DNA of 56,280 bases from Paenibacillus sp. LHD-38 (GCF_031157315.1 NZ_JAVIFU010000046.1:1-56280); one strand, 5' to 3'; positions 22,623-32,345 are shown, counted from the stretch's first letter. Program-made: numbers and translations. Notes: a model not told the origin generated them from the sequence alone.

Positions 22623-24866
22623 TTAATCTTTGCTTAATCGTTCAAGGAGCGCGTCACCGTTTGTGCCAACCTTTACATACGCAAAATGAGCATTTCGTTC
22701 GGTCTCGACGCCAGTGCCTTCGGGGACAAAATACGTTTCAATCCCGTAGTAGATGTTATCCCAGCCGTTTGAGATGCCATTCATAACGATCTCCTTGCCG
22801 GTTAACGATTCTCCGGCTTTGTATATACGTTCAAGTTCGTATACGCCATTATCGCCTTGCAGAAGCACAACCTTGATTCGCCTAGAGCCTCCGTGCGCCT
22901 CCAACTCCTCGGTGATGCTTGCTGGCGGCGTAGAAATGCTGTAGTTGAGCCGTACATAATCACCTTGAAGCAGTGATCTCGGGTCCAGCGGCTCAATAGC
23001 CAGCTTAACAGAAGTGCCGCTGGAGAGTAACGCTTCGCTCGTTGCCGCATGGTATCCAACGTATCCAAGCTGCAGAGCAACAACAATGGCGATTAAAATC
23101 GGGCTTCTGCGCAGCAGATGCCTGTACGCGTCGGCGTCATCGGGCACACTCGCACGTGCCCGGTAAGCGAAGAAATACGTAACCGCAATGGCAAGTATGC
23201 CTAACAAGGCAAGGGTAACCGACTTGTGGAACAGCGTCCAGAATAAATCATAATATTTGTACGCCAAGTACAGAAACCAAAACGCTAAGCTAACTGACGC
23301 TTCGAGTGCTTGGCCGCGTCGGACAAACAGAAAGGCTAGAACGGTTACGACGATGAAGTTTATTAGATTAAACAGCTCATAAGAATAAGGGAATATATCC
23401 TCCATGAATGTAAGCCAAAACAGCAGGAGCAGCATGAACAGCAATCCGCATTCACGCAGATGCCGTCTATGAGCCCCCTCAGCGAGCAAATGGTGGCTTG
23501 CGTAGATGACGGCATTTAGTGCTGTCAAGATAATCACGATAAAAGAATAGGAGTACTGGATGTATTCGAACAGCTGGAAAAGCAGAATTGCCATATTCAC
23601 ATTGATTAAAGAATAAATGAAGAAATGCTGTGCCCGTCCATGAAGCCTGAACCAACCGGCCACTGTAACGGCTAAGAAAAGCAAGGTTAAACCTGCCAAG
23701 TCGATCCAAGCGATCGCGATCATCCCTGCGGCATATCCGATCGTAAGCACCGTGTAACGGATAACGGCGTTTAGGCGGGGCAGCAGAAGCATGGGAAGCA
23801 CAAACAGCAGAGAAATAACAAATAGCACATGCTGCGGCTCTACCTCGTCAGAAGCGAGAAAAACTAAGCCAACTAAAGAAATGCTGCCAATTAATACGCC
23901 AATGACGGTAACGGTTGCAGAGACGATTTTACCAACAAGGGTGCCATGATGGGCTTCGGCTTGCAGAATTTCTTCCTGCTTATCCGTGCTTGCTTCATGC
24001 GGATCCAACTTGTTCAGAAAACGGAAGAAAAAGAAGTTTCCAGTCAGCAGCACAGCTACAAAGAGAAGTCCGAGAACAAAAAAGGTAGTTGAAGCATGCT
24101 CCGACAGCAGCTCCAAAAATTTAAATACTGCAAAAGCCGATGCGGCAAGCGCATTAAGCGTAAGCATGGCCTTATCCAAACGAACCTTGATGAAGTAATA
24201 GAAACCAATTGCGATTGCAGCCACGCTCACGATATTCATCCAAGGTCCAAACAGCTCGAATTGCGTGGAGTTCGTTAAATAGAGCAGTGAAATATGGAAG
24301 ACAATGAAGCTTACGAATTTCAGAGGTGCGGAAGAAAATCGTTTGGCTTCTATTATTGCGAACAAGATGAGATTGATGAGGGCAAACATACAGCCGATCA
24401 GCCCAATCTCGTTGTCGCTGCGGGCGATATAAAGGGAGCTCGGAAAAAAGTACTGCCACAGCATCAAATGGACCAGCGTATAAGCCAATACGAAGAATGG
24501 ATTAAAGCGTGTAATAAAAGCCAGCAGCAGAGCGGGAATCGACCAGACCAGAAAGAGCTCGTAGTTGTCGGCATGGGAATTATAGATTTGATTAAGCAGG
24601 GCAACGGCAACGCCGAACGAGATACAGCCGCCGACTAGAAAAATAGCGGACAAAAAAGAGTGATGTCCGAGCATGATTTTCATTTTGGAAAAAACGAAGG
24701 ATGCGCCATAGAAAAGGACCATGATTCCTGCGGAGGCGAGAATCTTATCGGCACGGGCGAGACCGCCCCAATTGGCAGCGAAAAAGTAGATGATGGAAGC
24801 AAGGAGCAGAGACACGCCCATGAGGAAGCCGACACGTGTAACGTTTAATCGTAGCATTGGACTCAC
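22623..24866 (-). CDS. DUF2157 / GDYXXLXY-domain polytopic membrane protein
   Basis: 747 residues. About twenty predicted membrane helices fill the first 570 residues, starting with the DUF2157-type GFLMGVSLLLASIIYFFAANWGGL, with a short cytoplasmic His/Glu loop (KQEEILQAEAHHG) in the middle. The C-terminal extracytoplasmic part carries the GDYXXLXY motif as LLQGDYVRLNYSIS, after a PLDPRSLL lead. These two families usually occur as one or two adjacent genes; here they are fused. The function is unknown. It starts at GTG 24866 or ATG 24857; the AAAGG site fits either poorly. It is transcribed alone. Confidence 0.85.
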   Translation of the reverse strand: MSPMLRLNVTRVGFLMGVSLLLASIIYFFAANWGGLARADKILASAGIMVLFYGASFVFSKMKIMLGHHSFLSAIFLVGGCISFGVAVALLNQIYNSHADNYELFLVWSIPALLLAFITRFNPFFVLAYTLVHLMLWQYFFPSSLYIARSDNEIGLIGCMFALINLILFAIIEAKRFSSAPLKFVSFIVFHISLLYLTNSTQFELFGPWMNIVSVAAIAIGFYYFIKVRLDKAMLTLNALAASAFAVFKFLELLSEHASTTFFVLGLLFVAVLLTGNFFFFRFLNKLDPHEASTDKQEEILQAEAHHGTLVGKIVSATVTVIGVLIGSISLVGLVFLASDEVEPQHVLFVISLLFVLPMLLLPRLNAVIRYTVLTIGYAAGMIAIAWIDLAGLTLLFLAVTVAGWFRLHGRAQHFFIYSLINVNMAILLFQLFEYIQYSYSFIVIILTALNAVIYASHHLLAEGAHRRHLRECGLLFMLLLLFWLTFMEDIFPYSYELFNLINFIVVTVLAFLFVRRGQALEASVSLAFWFLYLAYKYYDLFWTLFHKSVTLALLGILAIAVTYFFAYRARASVPDDADAYRHLLRRSPILIAIVVALQLGYVGYHAATSEALLSSGTSVKLAIEPLDPRSLLQGDYVRLNYSISTPPASITEELEAHGGSRRIKVVLLQGDNGVYELERIYKAGESLTGKEIVMNGISNGWDNIYYGIETYFVPEGTGVETERNAHFAYVKVGTNGDALLERLSKD

Positions 24867-25206
24867 ATGCCTTTCTGGTTGGTATGTCTTGTATTATAAT
24901 GACCCAATCAAAAGCGAACTAGTACTCACTTTTTGTAGTACTGCTCTTGGAAGCAGCGATCTGACGCGCCATATAATACCCCAATGAAGAAGTTTACCTT
25001 TTTGTTGTTTTGCTTTCTTACTAAGGCTCACGAGGGGAATGCAAATTGGATCACTTCAGCGCAAAAGAAAGTTTTTGACGCTGCTCCGACTGCATAAGAA
25101 GCGGGTTTGAACATACTAGATCAATAAAGGGATCCAAAGGGAAGTTATTGTGCTATCCTTAAGAGTGCGAATGAAATAACTAATAAAACGTAGAAGAGGT
25201 ATATAG
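24867..25206. other. Intergenic DNA before dbpA
   Basis: Divergent upstream region of the DUF2157 gene and dbpA. AGTACT occurs twice, 16 bases apart (about 24919 and 24937). A 37-codon frame at 24984-25097 was judged unlikely to be a gene. The dbpA leader (roughly 25100-25206) may be long, as often in cold-induced helicase genes; no known riboswitch was recognised. Confidence 0.35.
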
Positions 25207-26655
25207 ATGAGTGAAATAAAGTTTACGGATTATTCCCTGAGTGATGAAATTGTTCGAGCACTTACGAGCCTGGGTTACGAAACGCCCACAGAGGTGCAGC
25301 GTGAGGTCATACCGGTAGCGCTGGAGAAGCAGGATTTGGTCGTTAAGTCCCAAACGGGCAGCGGCAAGACAGCAGCCTACGGCATTCCGTTATGCGAGCT
25401 GGTCGACTGGAATGAGAACAAGCCTCAGGTGCTTGTGCTTACGCCGACTAGGGAGCTTGCTCTTCAGGTTAATGAAGATATTACGAATATCGGGCGTTTC
25501 AAACGGATTAAATCGATGGCTGTTTACGGAAAAGCCCCTTTTCATGTTCAGAAAGCGGAGCTCAAGCAAAGAACGCATATGGTCGTAGGAACGCCCGGCC
25601 GCGTCCATGATCATATCGAACGGGGCACGCTTCCTATTGAGCGCATTAAGTACCTGGTCATTGATGAGGCGGATGAAATGCTGAACATGGGCTTTATCGA
25701 GCAGGTACAGTCCATTATCGAGCTGCTGCCGACAGATCGGGTGACGATGCTGTTCTCGGCTACGTTTCCGGATGACATTGCGAAGCTGTCGCACAAATAT
25801 ATGAACGACCCAGAGCGAGTGGAGATAAAAGCGGAGGGGCTAACGACAGCAACGATCGAGCATTCCGTTATCGAAGTGAAGGAAACGGAAAAATTTTCCC
25901 TGCTGCAAGATGTGATGATTGTTGAAAACCCGGATAGCTGCATTATTTTTTGCCGCACCCAGGAAAACGTGGATCAGGTATTCCGCCAAATGGCAGAGCT
26001 GGACTATCCTTGCGACCGCATTCACGGCGGAATGGAGCAGGATGAGCGCTTTGAAGTAATGAACGCTTTCCGGAGAGGGCAATTCCGTTATCTTATTGCA
26101 ACGGACGTGGCTGCGAGAGGCATCGATATTACGAATATTACGCATGTCATTAACTTTGATATCCCGCTGGAGAAGGAGAGCTATGTCCATCGTACGGGAA
26201 GAACCGGACGAGCAGGCAAGACCGGCAAAGCGATCACCTTCGCAGCTTCAAAGGATGCAAGACGCTTAGCCGAAATAGAGAGCTACATTGGATTTAGCAT
26301 TAATAAAGCAAAAGCGCCTTCCGAAGAGGCTGTTGATCTTCGTCGAGAGGATTTTGAGCGGAAGCTAAATATCGGGCCGGTTCTCAAAAAGGACAAGCGC
26401 GAACAGTTAAATAAGCAGATTATGAAGCTGAACTTTAATGGCGGCAAGAAAAAGAAGCTTAGAGCCGTTGATTTCGTCGGAACGATTGCCAAAATTGAAG
26501 GTGTATCCGCCGATGATATCGGGATTATTACGATATTGGATAACGTGACGGATGTGGAGATTTTGAACGGCAAGGGGTCGCTGGTGCTTGAGGTAATGCG
26601 AAATACGACGGTTAAGGGCAAGCAACTTAAGGTTCGCAGAGGGAATAAGTCTTAA
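25207..26655 (+). CDS. dbpA: DEAD-box RNA helicase, DbpA/YxiN type
   Basis: 482 residues. Helicase core with Q motif (YETPTEVQREVIP), SQTGSGKT, PTRELA, TPGR, DEAD, SAT, the ATDVAARGID and HRTGRTGRAG motifs, and a C-terminal DbpA-type RNA-binding domain (RAVDFVGTIAKIEGVSADDIGIITILDNVTDVEIL). DbpA/YxiN uses ATP to remodel 23S rRNA helix 92 during large-subunit assembly. The length is close to B. subtilis YxiN (about 479). Ribosome binding site AGAAGAGG, 9 bases before ATG. Confidence 0.93.
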   Translation: MSEIKFTDYSLSDEIVRALTSLGYETPTEVQREVIPVALEKQDLVVKSQTGSGKTAAYGIPLCELVDWNENKPQVLVLTPTRELALQVNEDITNIGRFKRIKSMAVYGKAPFHVQKAELKQRTHMVVGTPGRVHDHIERGTLPIERIKYLVIDEADEMLNMGFIEQVQSIIELLPTDRVTMLFSATFPDDIAKLSHKYMNDPERVEIKAEGLTTATIEHSVIEVKETEKFSLLQDVMIVENPDSCIIFCRTQENVDQVFRQMAELDYPCDRIHGGMEQDERFEVMNAFRRGQFRYLIATDVAARGIDITNITHVINFDIPLEKESYVHRTGRTGRAGKTGKAITFAASKDARRLAEIESYIGFSINKAKAPSEEAVDLRREDFERKLNIGPVLKKDKREQLNKQIMKLNFNGGKKKKLRAVDFVGTIAKIEGVSADDIGIITILDNVTDVEILNGKGSLVLEVMRNTTVKGKQLKVRRGNKS

Positions 26656-26740
26656 AGCTAGAGGATGCTGCGCAGCTCCAGGTGCGAAGAAAGATAAGCA
26701 GGCAGCTGCAGGCGTCCTGAATACAGGTCAGGAGATTATT

Positions 26741-27292
26741 ATGGAAAGCTTCGTCTATCAGGCTGTAATGCTTGCGGCGGCAGCAGTGATGCTGGTTGCC
26801 ATGCTATCCATCGTTTATGTAAGCTGGCGAAACGGGATTTCTCCCATGCCTGCATCGGCGCCTGTGCGGCGGGAGATCGCCCAGTTGATGAAACGGCTGC
26901 CGGGCCGTGGAATCATGGTGGAGGCGGGATCGGGCTGGGGGACGCTTGCGCTGCAGATTGGAAGAAGCTGCAGGGGCTGGCGAATCATCGGAATAGAAAA
27001 TTCAGTTATCCCCATGTGGATATCTTTTTTGGCCGCCAAACTCGAAAATCGGCCCCCTGTATCGTTTATTAGGGGTGATTTATACACATATTCGTACCGG
27101 GATGTGGATAGGGTTGTGTGTTACCTTTATCCGGGGGCGATGCGGCGGTTAAGTACGGTATTTCGGGAGCAGTTAAAGCCTGGCGCATATGTGATCAGCG
27201 TTTGCTTCGCGCTTCCGGATTGGGAGCCAGAGCAGGTGATTATATGCCGCGACATCTATCGCACCAAGATATACCTCTACGAGGTTTATTAA
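26741..27292 (+). CDS. Membrane-anchored class I SAM methyltransferase-like protein
   Basis: 183 residues. One N-terminal membrane helix (YQAVMLAAAAVMLVAMLSIVYV) followed by a cytosolic Rossmann methyltransferase domain with motif I VEAGSGWGTLALQI and acidic motif II GIENS. The domain is short and similar to small Bacillales proteins annotated as class I SAM-dependent methyltransferases. The acceptor is unknown. An AGGAG site precedes ATG by 7 bases. The next methyltransferase starts 24 bases downstream, so both are likely co-transcribed, perhaps also with dbpA 85 bases upstream. Confidence 0.7.
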   Translation: MESFVYQAVMLAAAAVMLVAMLSIVYVSWRNGISPMPASAPVRREIAQLMKRLPGRGIMVEAGSGWGTLALQIGRSCRGWRIIGIENSVIPMWISFLAAKLENRPPVSFIRGDLYTYSYRDVDRVVCYLYPGAMRRLSTVFREQLKPGAYVISVCFALPDWEPEQVIICRDIYRTKIYLYEVY

Positions 27293-27316
27293 TGAATAGG
27301 AAAGCGGGTCGACCTT

Positions 27317-27931
27317 ATGATAACGGACCTGAAGGAGCTTTTTGGCGAGATTGATATTTATTTGTTCGATCAGCTGATGAAGGGACGAATAACGAAGGAG
27401 ATGCGAATTCTCGATGCAGGCTGCGGCTCCGGACGAAACCTCGTCTATTTGCTTCGCAGCGGCTATGAGGTTTACGCGATCGACCGCTCAGAGGCGGCTA
27501 TTTTAGAAGTTCAGAGGTTGGGAGCTGCTTATGCGACTGATTGGTCGTCGGAGCAGGCACGGGTTGAGCCTGTCGAGCTGATGAGCTTTGCGGACGCAAG
27601 CTTCGACTTTGTCATCAGCAGCGCAGTTCTGCATTTCGCGGACAATGAAGCTCATTTTGAGCAAATGGTGAATGAGCTTTGGCGCGTGCTGGCACCTGGC
27701 GGCAAGCTTTTCGCACGATTGGCGTCTTCTATCGGCATGGAGTCCAGTATGCAGCCAATCGGCGATGGGCGCTATCTGCTTCCTGACGGAAGCAGACGTT
27801 TTCTCGTGAATGAGGAACGGATACTAGGATTGACCGAGCAGCTGAACGGGCAATGGTATGAACCGCTCAAAACGGTCATCGTAGCGGGCAAACGGTGCAT
27901 GACGACCTGGAGCATTCAAAAGCCCGGCTGA
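27317..27931 (+). CDS. Class I SAM-dependent methyltransferase (TehB-like)
   Basis: 204 residues. Motif I is ILDAGCGSGRNLVYLL, motif II VYAIDRS, then a post-I segment SFADASFDFVISSAVLHFADNEAHFEQMVNELWRVLAPGG. It resembles TehB-type small-molecule methyltransferases and lacks any fused domain. The substrate is unknown. It is the third of three adjacent plus-strand genes after dbpA and converges with another methyltransferase gene 11 bases away. Confidence 0.82.
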   Translation: MITDLKELFGEIDIYLFDQLMKGRITKEMRILDAGCGSGRNLVYLLRSGYEVYAIDRSEAAILEVQRLGAAYATDWSSEQARVEPVELMSFADASFDFVISSAVLHFADNEAHFEQMVNELWRVLAPGGKLFARLASSIGMESSMQPIGDGRYLLPDGSRRFLVNEERILGLTEQLNGQWYEPLKTVIVAGKRCMTTWSIQKPG

Positions 27932-27942
27932 CGATTAACAGC

Positions 27943-28629
27943 TTATAGCTGAAGCCACCAGATCCCTGCGCATTCCTGCAGATGAACGAGCTTCTGCGCA
28001 GCTACCCGGTCAGCCAGCTCATCGCTGAAGAAGAAGCGAGTCAGCTGCTCCGCTTGCTCCGTGCTGTCAAACGTATAGTCGGTTCGTATCCAGCGATGCG
28101 AGAATCCATAGTCCTTCTCCAGGGCAGTGTAGTAGGGAATTAAGAAACTAGGGGGATTCGGCGTTTCGAAGCCCGTCCCCATCGTTTCAAAAAGAATAAC
28201 GGTTCCGCCCGGGCGGAGCACGCGCTTGATTTCGCTCATAACCTGCCGAATGTTAAGTTCCCATTCCGGCTGCTCATCGCTTCCTAAATAACAAATGCTC
28301 CAGCCTGACACAATTAAATCCGCGCTTTGATTCTCCAAGGGCAAGCTTCGATGATCCGCAACTCTCGTGTTCCAATTCGTATGTCCCGCATGGTTCAGCC
28401 GCTCTGCCGTAATTCGCAGCATAGCTGCCTGCGCATCGAGTGCGATAACCGATCCAGCCTCTTCAGCCAGCACGGTTGTCAGCCTGCCAGATCCGGCTCC
28501 CAGATCAACGACATCCAATCCTTTAATCGGTATGATGGCTTCAATAACCGGTTTCAAATTCGGCTGCTTCGCGATTAATTCATGATAACGCTCTGCTTCA
28601 TTCATATAAATGGCGTTATGATCCGGCAT
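27943..28629 (-). CDS. Class I SAM-dependent methyltransferase (UbiE-like)
   Basis: 228 residues. Motif I is VVDLGAGSGRLTTVLAEE, motif II IALDAQAAML, followed by SADLIVSGWSICYLG and IKRVLRPGGTVILFETMG. It is a Methyltransf_11-type enzyme likely acting on a small molecule; the substrate is unknown. AAAGGAGGGC lies 8 bases before ATG. It faces the preceding methyltransferase gene, with almost no gap and no visible terminator between them. Confidence 0.82.
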   Translation of the reverse strand: MPDHNAIYMNEAERYHELIAKQPNLKPVIEAIIPIKGLDVVDLGAGSGRLTTVLAEEAGSVIALDAQAAMLRITAERLNHAGHTNWNTRVADHRSLPLENQSADLIVSGWSICYLGSDEQPEWELNIRQVMSEIKRVLRPGGTVILFETMGTGFETPNPPSFLIPYYTALEKDYGFSHRWIRTDYTFDSTEQAEQLTRFFFSDELADRVAAQKLVHLQECAGIWWLQL

Positions 28630-28733
28630 GGATTAGCCCTCCTTTAAATGATTGGGAATAATACCTCCCCAGCTTCCCCAGCATAAAGGTGCACGTAACG
28701 TTAAAGTCAATAGCTGGAGCATGATGAGCCATA

Positions 28734-29708
28734 CTACTTGGATAATTCAATTTGCAGATTTCCGATGACGTTGGAATCAATAGGAATATTCAAGTTTTTC
28801 AAGGCTAATAAGACAGAGCCGATCACAGGCGAGAGCTGCGGCTCCATCACGCTGAATTGCTTGCGGTTTCCGCGTGAAAGCTGCTGGCCCAGCTTTTCTA
28901 AGAAATAAGGGCTGTTCGCCACGCTGCCAATGAAGGTGACGCGTACCTTGCTGCTTGCGAAGGATGCGGCAATCAGCTCGATGCCGACCTTCATTTGGTC
29001 AATGGCGCGATTGCACACACGGATGGCAACGGTGCTTCCTTGCGCTGCGGCTGCGGTGATGGCCGGGGCAAATTCGCCGAACTGTTTATCGCGCTCACGG
29101 CGATCCCCGGCAAACCCTTTTTTGGCTGCGGCAGCCAGCTCGTCGACCGATGAAACTTCCCAATGCGCGAGCATCGCGTGCACAAGCTCCTGATCGGCAT
29201 CATCCGTATTGCCGGCTAATATTTCATAAACGGCATCATAGGCGATAAACCGGGCAGCGCTTGCGGCATAATGGTGAAAATCATAATTGCGTATGAATTG
29301 GCCGTCCTCTGTTATCCCTACAATAATGGAACCCGTGCCGGCGATAACAACGATGCCGGGCTCGCCCATCAAGGCGCCGGAATGGGCGGATACCGCATCG
29401 TTGACATGCCATTTCGGGCAGGTCAAGCCGGGCAAGTCCGTTAAAGGCGTAATCCATTCCAGATCGTTCGGCGCATCAAAACCGGCTATGCCAGCGACTA
29501 GCGCTTGCACGTGATCATTCGTTCGATTCGCTTGCCGCAGCGCCTCTGATATGGCTCCTTGTACATTTTGAACAGCGTTCTCATCCTTGTAGAAGGAAGC
29601 GGAGCCTCGCTCTATATAAGAAAGCACATGGCCCCTAAGATTACAAACCATGACACGGGTAACCGTCCCGCCCCCGTCGATTCCTATAACAACCTGCTCT
29701 TCGTTCAT
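28734..29708 (-). CDS. BadF/BadG-type N-acetylglucosamine kinase-like ATPase
   Basis: 324 residues of the ASKHA fold. Phosphate-1 GIDGGGTVTRVMV at the N-terminus, a central IVVIAGTGSIIVGI and a C-terminal VTFIGSVANSPYFLEKL are all as in NagK-like members of the BadF/BadG/BcrA/BcrD family. The likely role is ATP-dependent phosphorylation of an amino sugar such as N-acetylglucosamine or N-acetylmuramic acid from wall turnover, in the cytosol. AGGGGG lies 8 bases before ATG. No sugar transporter or murQ-like gene is next to it, so the substrate is inferred from family only. Confidence 0.82.
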   Translation of the reverse strand: MNEEQVVIGIDGGGTVTRVMVCNLRGHVLSYIERGSASFYKDENAVQNVQGAISEALRQANRTNDHVQALVAGIAGFDAPNDLEWITPLTDLPGLTCPKWHVNDAVSAHSGALMGEPGIVVIAGTGSIIVGITEDGQFIRNYDFHHYAASAARFIAYDAVYEILAGNTDDADQELVHAMLAHWEVSSVDELAAAAKKGFAGDRRERDKQFGEFAPAITAAAAQGSTVAIRVCNRAIDQMKVGIELIAASFASSKVRVTFIGSVANSPYFLEKLGQQLSRGNRKQFSVMEPQLSPVIGSVLLALKNLNIPIDSNVIGNLQIELSK

Positions 29709-29828
29709 AAGAAGCCCCCTAAAATTGCATGTAAACGGATATTTATTGATTTATACATTACCTCAATTTACCATATAAAGAAGCCGTCCGTGAAGTAGGG
29801 TATGGATGCCGATAAATGTAAAGCCGTC

Positions 29829-29847
29829 GTTTAAATTGCGTTTAAAT
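29829..29847 (+). promoter_or_regulatory. Direct repeat, possible response-regulator site before bmrA
   Basis: GTTTAAAT at 29829-29836 and again at 29840-29847, an 11-base period, as often bound by OmpR/PhoB-type regulators. It lies 57 bases before bmrA, whose operon encodes such a regulator. Confidence 0.45.
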
Positions 29848-29903
29848 AAGAAAGGTAAACTAAGAATCGTGGTGGAGAGAATAGAGAAACAGGAGTGATA
29901 CCG

Positions 29904-31649
29904 ATGAACGATAAAAAAAGCAATGTTAAGCGATTCATAGGACTCATTATGGAGACGAACCCTCCAAAATTAATGCTGTCCGTGGCGGTTATACTTAGCG
30001 TAATTACGACGCTTGTAAGTTTGACGATTCCTTTATTTACGAAAAACATGGTCAACGGCTTCTCGCTTGGCTCATTGAGCACGATGCAAATCGTCGGCAT
30101 GGCTGCCGCTTTTATCGCACAGGTCGTGTCTGGCGGCGTTTCGGTTTATTTGCTGCATTACAGCGGCAACAAAATCGTGTCATCGATTCGCGAACGCCTA
30201 TGGAGCAAGCTTCTGCGCTTGCCGGTTCCATACTATGACAATAAGTCTTCCGGCGATACGATTAGCCGATTAACGAACGATACGGCGCTGCTGAAGGGCC
30301 TTATTACGGAGCATGTAACCGGCTTTTTCACTGGAATTTTGTCGATTATCGGAGCGTTGTCGATCCTGTTCTATATGAACTGGCAAATGACGCTGATTAT
30401 GCTTACCGTTTTTCCGGTAGCTGCTTTAATTATGGTGCCAATCGGCCGCAAAATGTACAGTATATCCAAGTCGACGCAAGCAGAAAACGCCAGATTTACC
30501 TCGGTCGTGAACCGGGTCGTCTCGGAAATTCGTTTGGTGAAGGCATCTGGCTCCGAGCCCGCCGAATACGAGCAGGGTCGCATCGGCATTCAAAATTTGT
30601 TCGGCTTCGGCTTGAAAGAAGCCCGCATGCAGGCGCTTATTTCGCCGATCGTCTCGTTTATTATATTATTGCTGCTCGTTTGCCTGATCGGGTTTGGCGG
30701 CGTGCAGGTTTCATCCGGCGCTATGACTGCGGGCGAATTAGTCGCGTTCATCATGTATCTGTTCCAAATTGTGCTGCCGATTACGCAAATTTCGCAGTTC
30801 TTTACGCAATTTCAGAAGGCGATGGGTGCGACGGAGAGCATTATTGGCATTATAGAATCGGAAGAGGAAGACCAGGACAGCGGCAAGGCCGTTACGGAAA
30901 TGAACCAAACGCTGCAGGTAGAGAATGTTTCCTTTGCGTATAAACCGGAGGAGCCGATCCTTCGGGATGTAAGCTTAACGATAGAAGCGGGCAAGGTGAC
31001 GGCACTTGTCGGGCCCAGCGGCAGCGGCAAGACGACGCTGTTCTCCCTGCTGGAGCGTTTCTACGATCCAAGCTCGGGCGCTATCCGCCTTGGCGGTACG
31101 GACATCCGGGATGCCTCGCTGCGCTCGTGGCGAAGCCAGATCGGCTATGTTTCGCAGGAAAGTCCAATTATTGCGGGAACGATAAGAGATAATTTATGTT
31201 ATGGCTTGATCCGCGACGTGACACAAGAGGAGATTGAGCAGGCTGCTCGAATGGCGTATGCGGATGGATTTATCGAAGCATTGCCAAGCGGCTATGAAAC
31301 AGAGGTTGGGGAGCGCGGTATCAAGCTCTCCGGCGGACAAAGGCAGCGGATTGCGATTGCCAGAGCGCTGCTGCGGGACCCGCATATTCTGATGCTCGAT
31401 GAAGCGACGTCGAATTTAGACAGCAAATCGGAAGAGGTTGTGCAGGACGCGCTCAAAAATCTGATGATCGGGCGGACAACGGTCGTCATTGCCCATCGAT
31501 TGTCGACGGTTGTGGATGCGGATTCGATCGTATTTTTAGAAAAGGGAGTCATTACAGGCGTCGGAACGCATGATCAGCTGTATGCGAGCCATACGATGTA
31601 TCGCGAGTTTGCCAATGGACAGCTTCGCATGAACAAAACGGCATCATAA
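29904..31649 (+). CDS. bmrA: BmrA-type multidrug ABC half-transporter
   Basis: 581 residues: six membrane helices (about residues 1-310) fused to an ATPase domain. Walker A is GPSGSGKTT, the Q-loop YVSQESP, signature LSGGQ, Walker B ILMLDEAT and the switch His in IAHRLST. The sequence follows B. subtilis BmrA closely by eye (for example MVNGFSLGSLSTMQI and KASGSEPAEYEQGRIG). It would act as a homodimer exporting hydrophobic drugs. ATG 29904 is chosen because AGGAG sits 8 bases ahead; a GTG at 29895 overlaps that site. The two-component genes follow 21 bases downstream, so the pump is likely under their control. Confidence 0.9.
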   Translation: MNDKKSNVKRFIGLIMETNPPKLMLSVAVILSVITTLVSLTIPLFTKNMVNGFSLGSLSTMQIVGMAAAFIAQVVSGGVSVYLLHYSGNKIVSSIRERLWSKLLRLPVPYYDNKSSGDTISRLTNDTALLKGLITEHVTGFFTGILSIIGALSILFYMNWQMTLIMLTVFPVAALIMVPIGRKMYSISKSTQAENARFTSVVNRVVSEIRLVKASGSEPAEYEQGRIGIQNLFGFGLKEARMQALISPIVSFIILLLLVCLIGFGGVQVSSGAMTAGELVAFIMYLFQIVLPITQISQFFTQFQKAMGATESIIGIIESEEEDQDSGKAVTEMNQTLQVENVSFAYKPEEPILRDVSLTIEAGKVTALVGPSGSGKTTLFSLLERFYDPSSGAIRLGGTDIRDASLRSWRSQIGYVSQESPIIAGTIRDNLCYGLIRDVTQEEIEQAARMAYADGFIEALPSGYETEVGERGIKLSGGQRQRIAIARALLRDPHILMLDEATSNLDSKSEEVVQDALKNLMIGRTTVVIAHRLSTVVDADSIVFLEKGVITGVGTHDQLYASHTMYREFANGQLRMNKTAS

Positions 31650-31670
31650 GCGAGAGATGGGGGCGATGAG

Positions 31671-32345
31671 ATGGGCTACTTGCTCGTTGTAGACGACGAT
31701 CCGCATATACGGGAGCTTGTCCGCGTTATTTTGCAGAAGGAGGGCCTGCTCGTACAAGAAGCGCCAGACGGGCAAGCAGCGCTTGCCCAGATGGAGAATT
31801 TGCCCGCTGATATGGTTATTTTGGATATCATGATGCCGAACATGGACGGCTGGGAGCTGTGCAAAGAGCTGCGCAAGCAATACGATATCCCTCTGCTGAT
31901 GCTGACGGCCAAAGGCGAAATGGGTGATAAGCTAAAGGGCTTCAATCTGGGCACGGACGATTATTTAGTGAAGCCGTTTGACCCTGCGGAGCTGACCGTC
32001 CGGGTTAAGGCGCTGCTCAAGCGCTACCGGATTGCAGTATCGCAGCAGGTGACCGTTGCAGAGCTGACGCTGGATCGCCAGACGTATGAGGTGAGAGTGA
32101 ATGCCGAATATATGAACCTTCCCCCGAAGGAGTTTGAGCTGCTGTTCATGCTAATCAGCCGCCTTGGACGGACATTGACACGGAACCAGCTCATCGAAGC
32201 CATCTGGGGTTATGATTTTGATGGCAACGAACGAACGCTCGACGTTCATATTAACCGGCTGCGCGAGCGGTTTGTGGCATGGGATGTTTCGATCAAAATC
32301 AGTACGATTCGCGGCCTGGGCTATCGGTTGGAGGCATTAAAATGA
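31671..32345 (+). CDS. OmpR/PhoB-family response regulator
   Basis: 224 residues. Receiver domain with acidic pocket VVDDD, phospho-acceptor Asp52 in VILDIMMPN, Thr in MLTAKG and Lys in YLVKPF, followed by a winged-helix DNA-binding domain (LPPKEFELLFMLISRLGRTLTRNQLIEAIWGYDFDGNERTLDVHINRLRERF). It lies between bmrA and its cognate histidine kinase and overlaps the latter by four bases (ATGA). A direct repeat before bmrA is its most obvious candidate site. Confidence 0.93.
   Translation: MGYLLVVDDDPHIRELVRVILQKEGLLVQEAPDGQAALAQMENLPADMVILDIMMPNMDGWELCKELRKQYDIPLLMLTAKGEMGDKLKGFNLGTDDYLVKPFDPAELTVRVKALLKRYRIAVSQQVTVAELTLDRQTYEVRVNAEYMNLPPKEFELLFMLISRLGRTLTRNQLIEAIWGYDFDGNERTLDVHINRLRERFVAWDVSIKISTIRGLGYRLEALK

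Noticed and set aside
24984..25097. 37-codon frame starting MKKFTFLLFCFL, resembling a short signal peptide
   Set aside because: No ribosome binding site (CCCC directly before ATG) and a -10-like TATAAT only 7 bases upstream; composition after residue 14 is not typical of a mature peptide.
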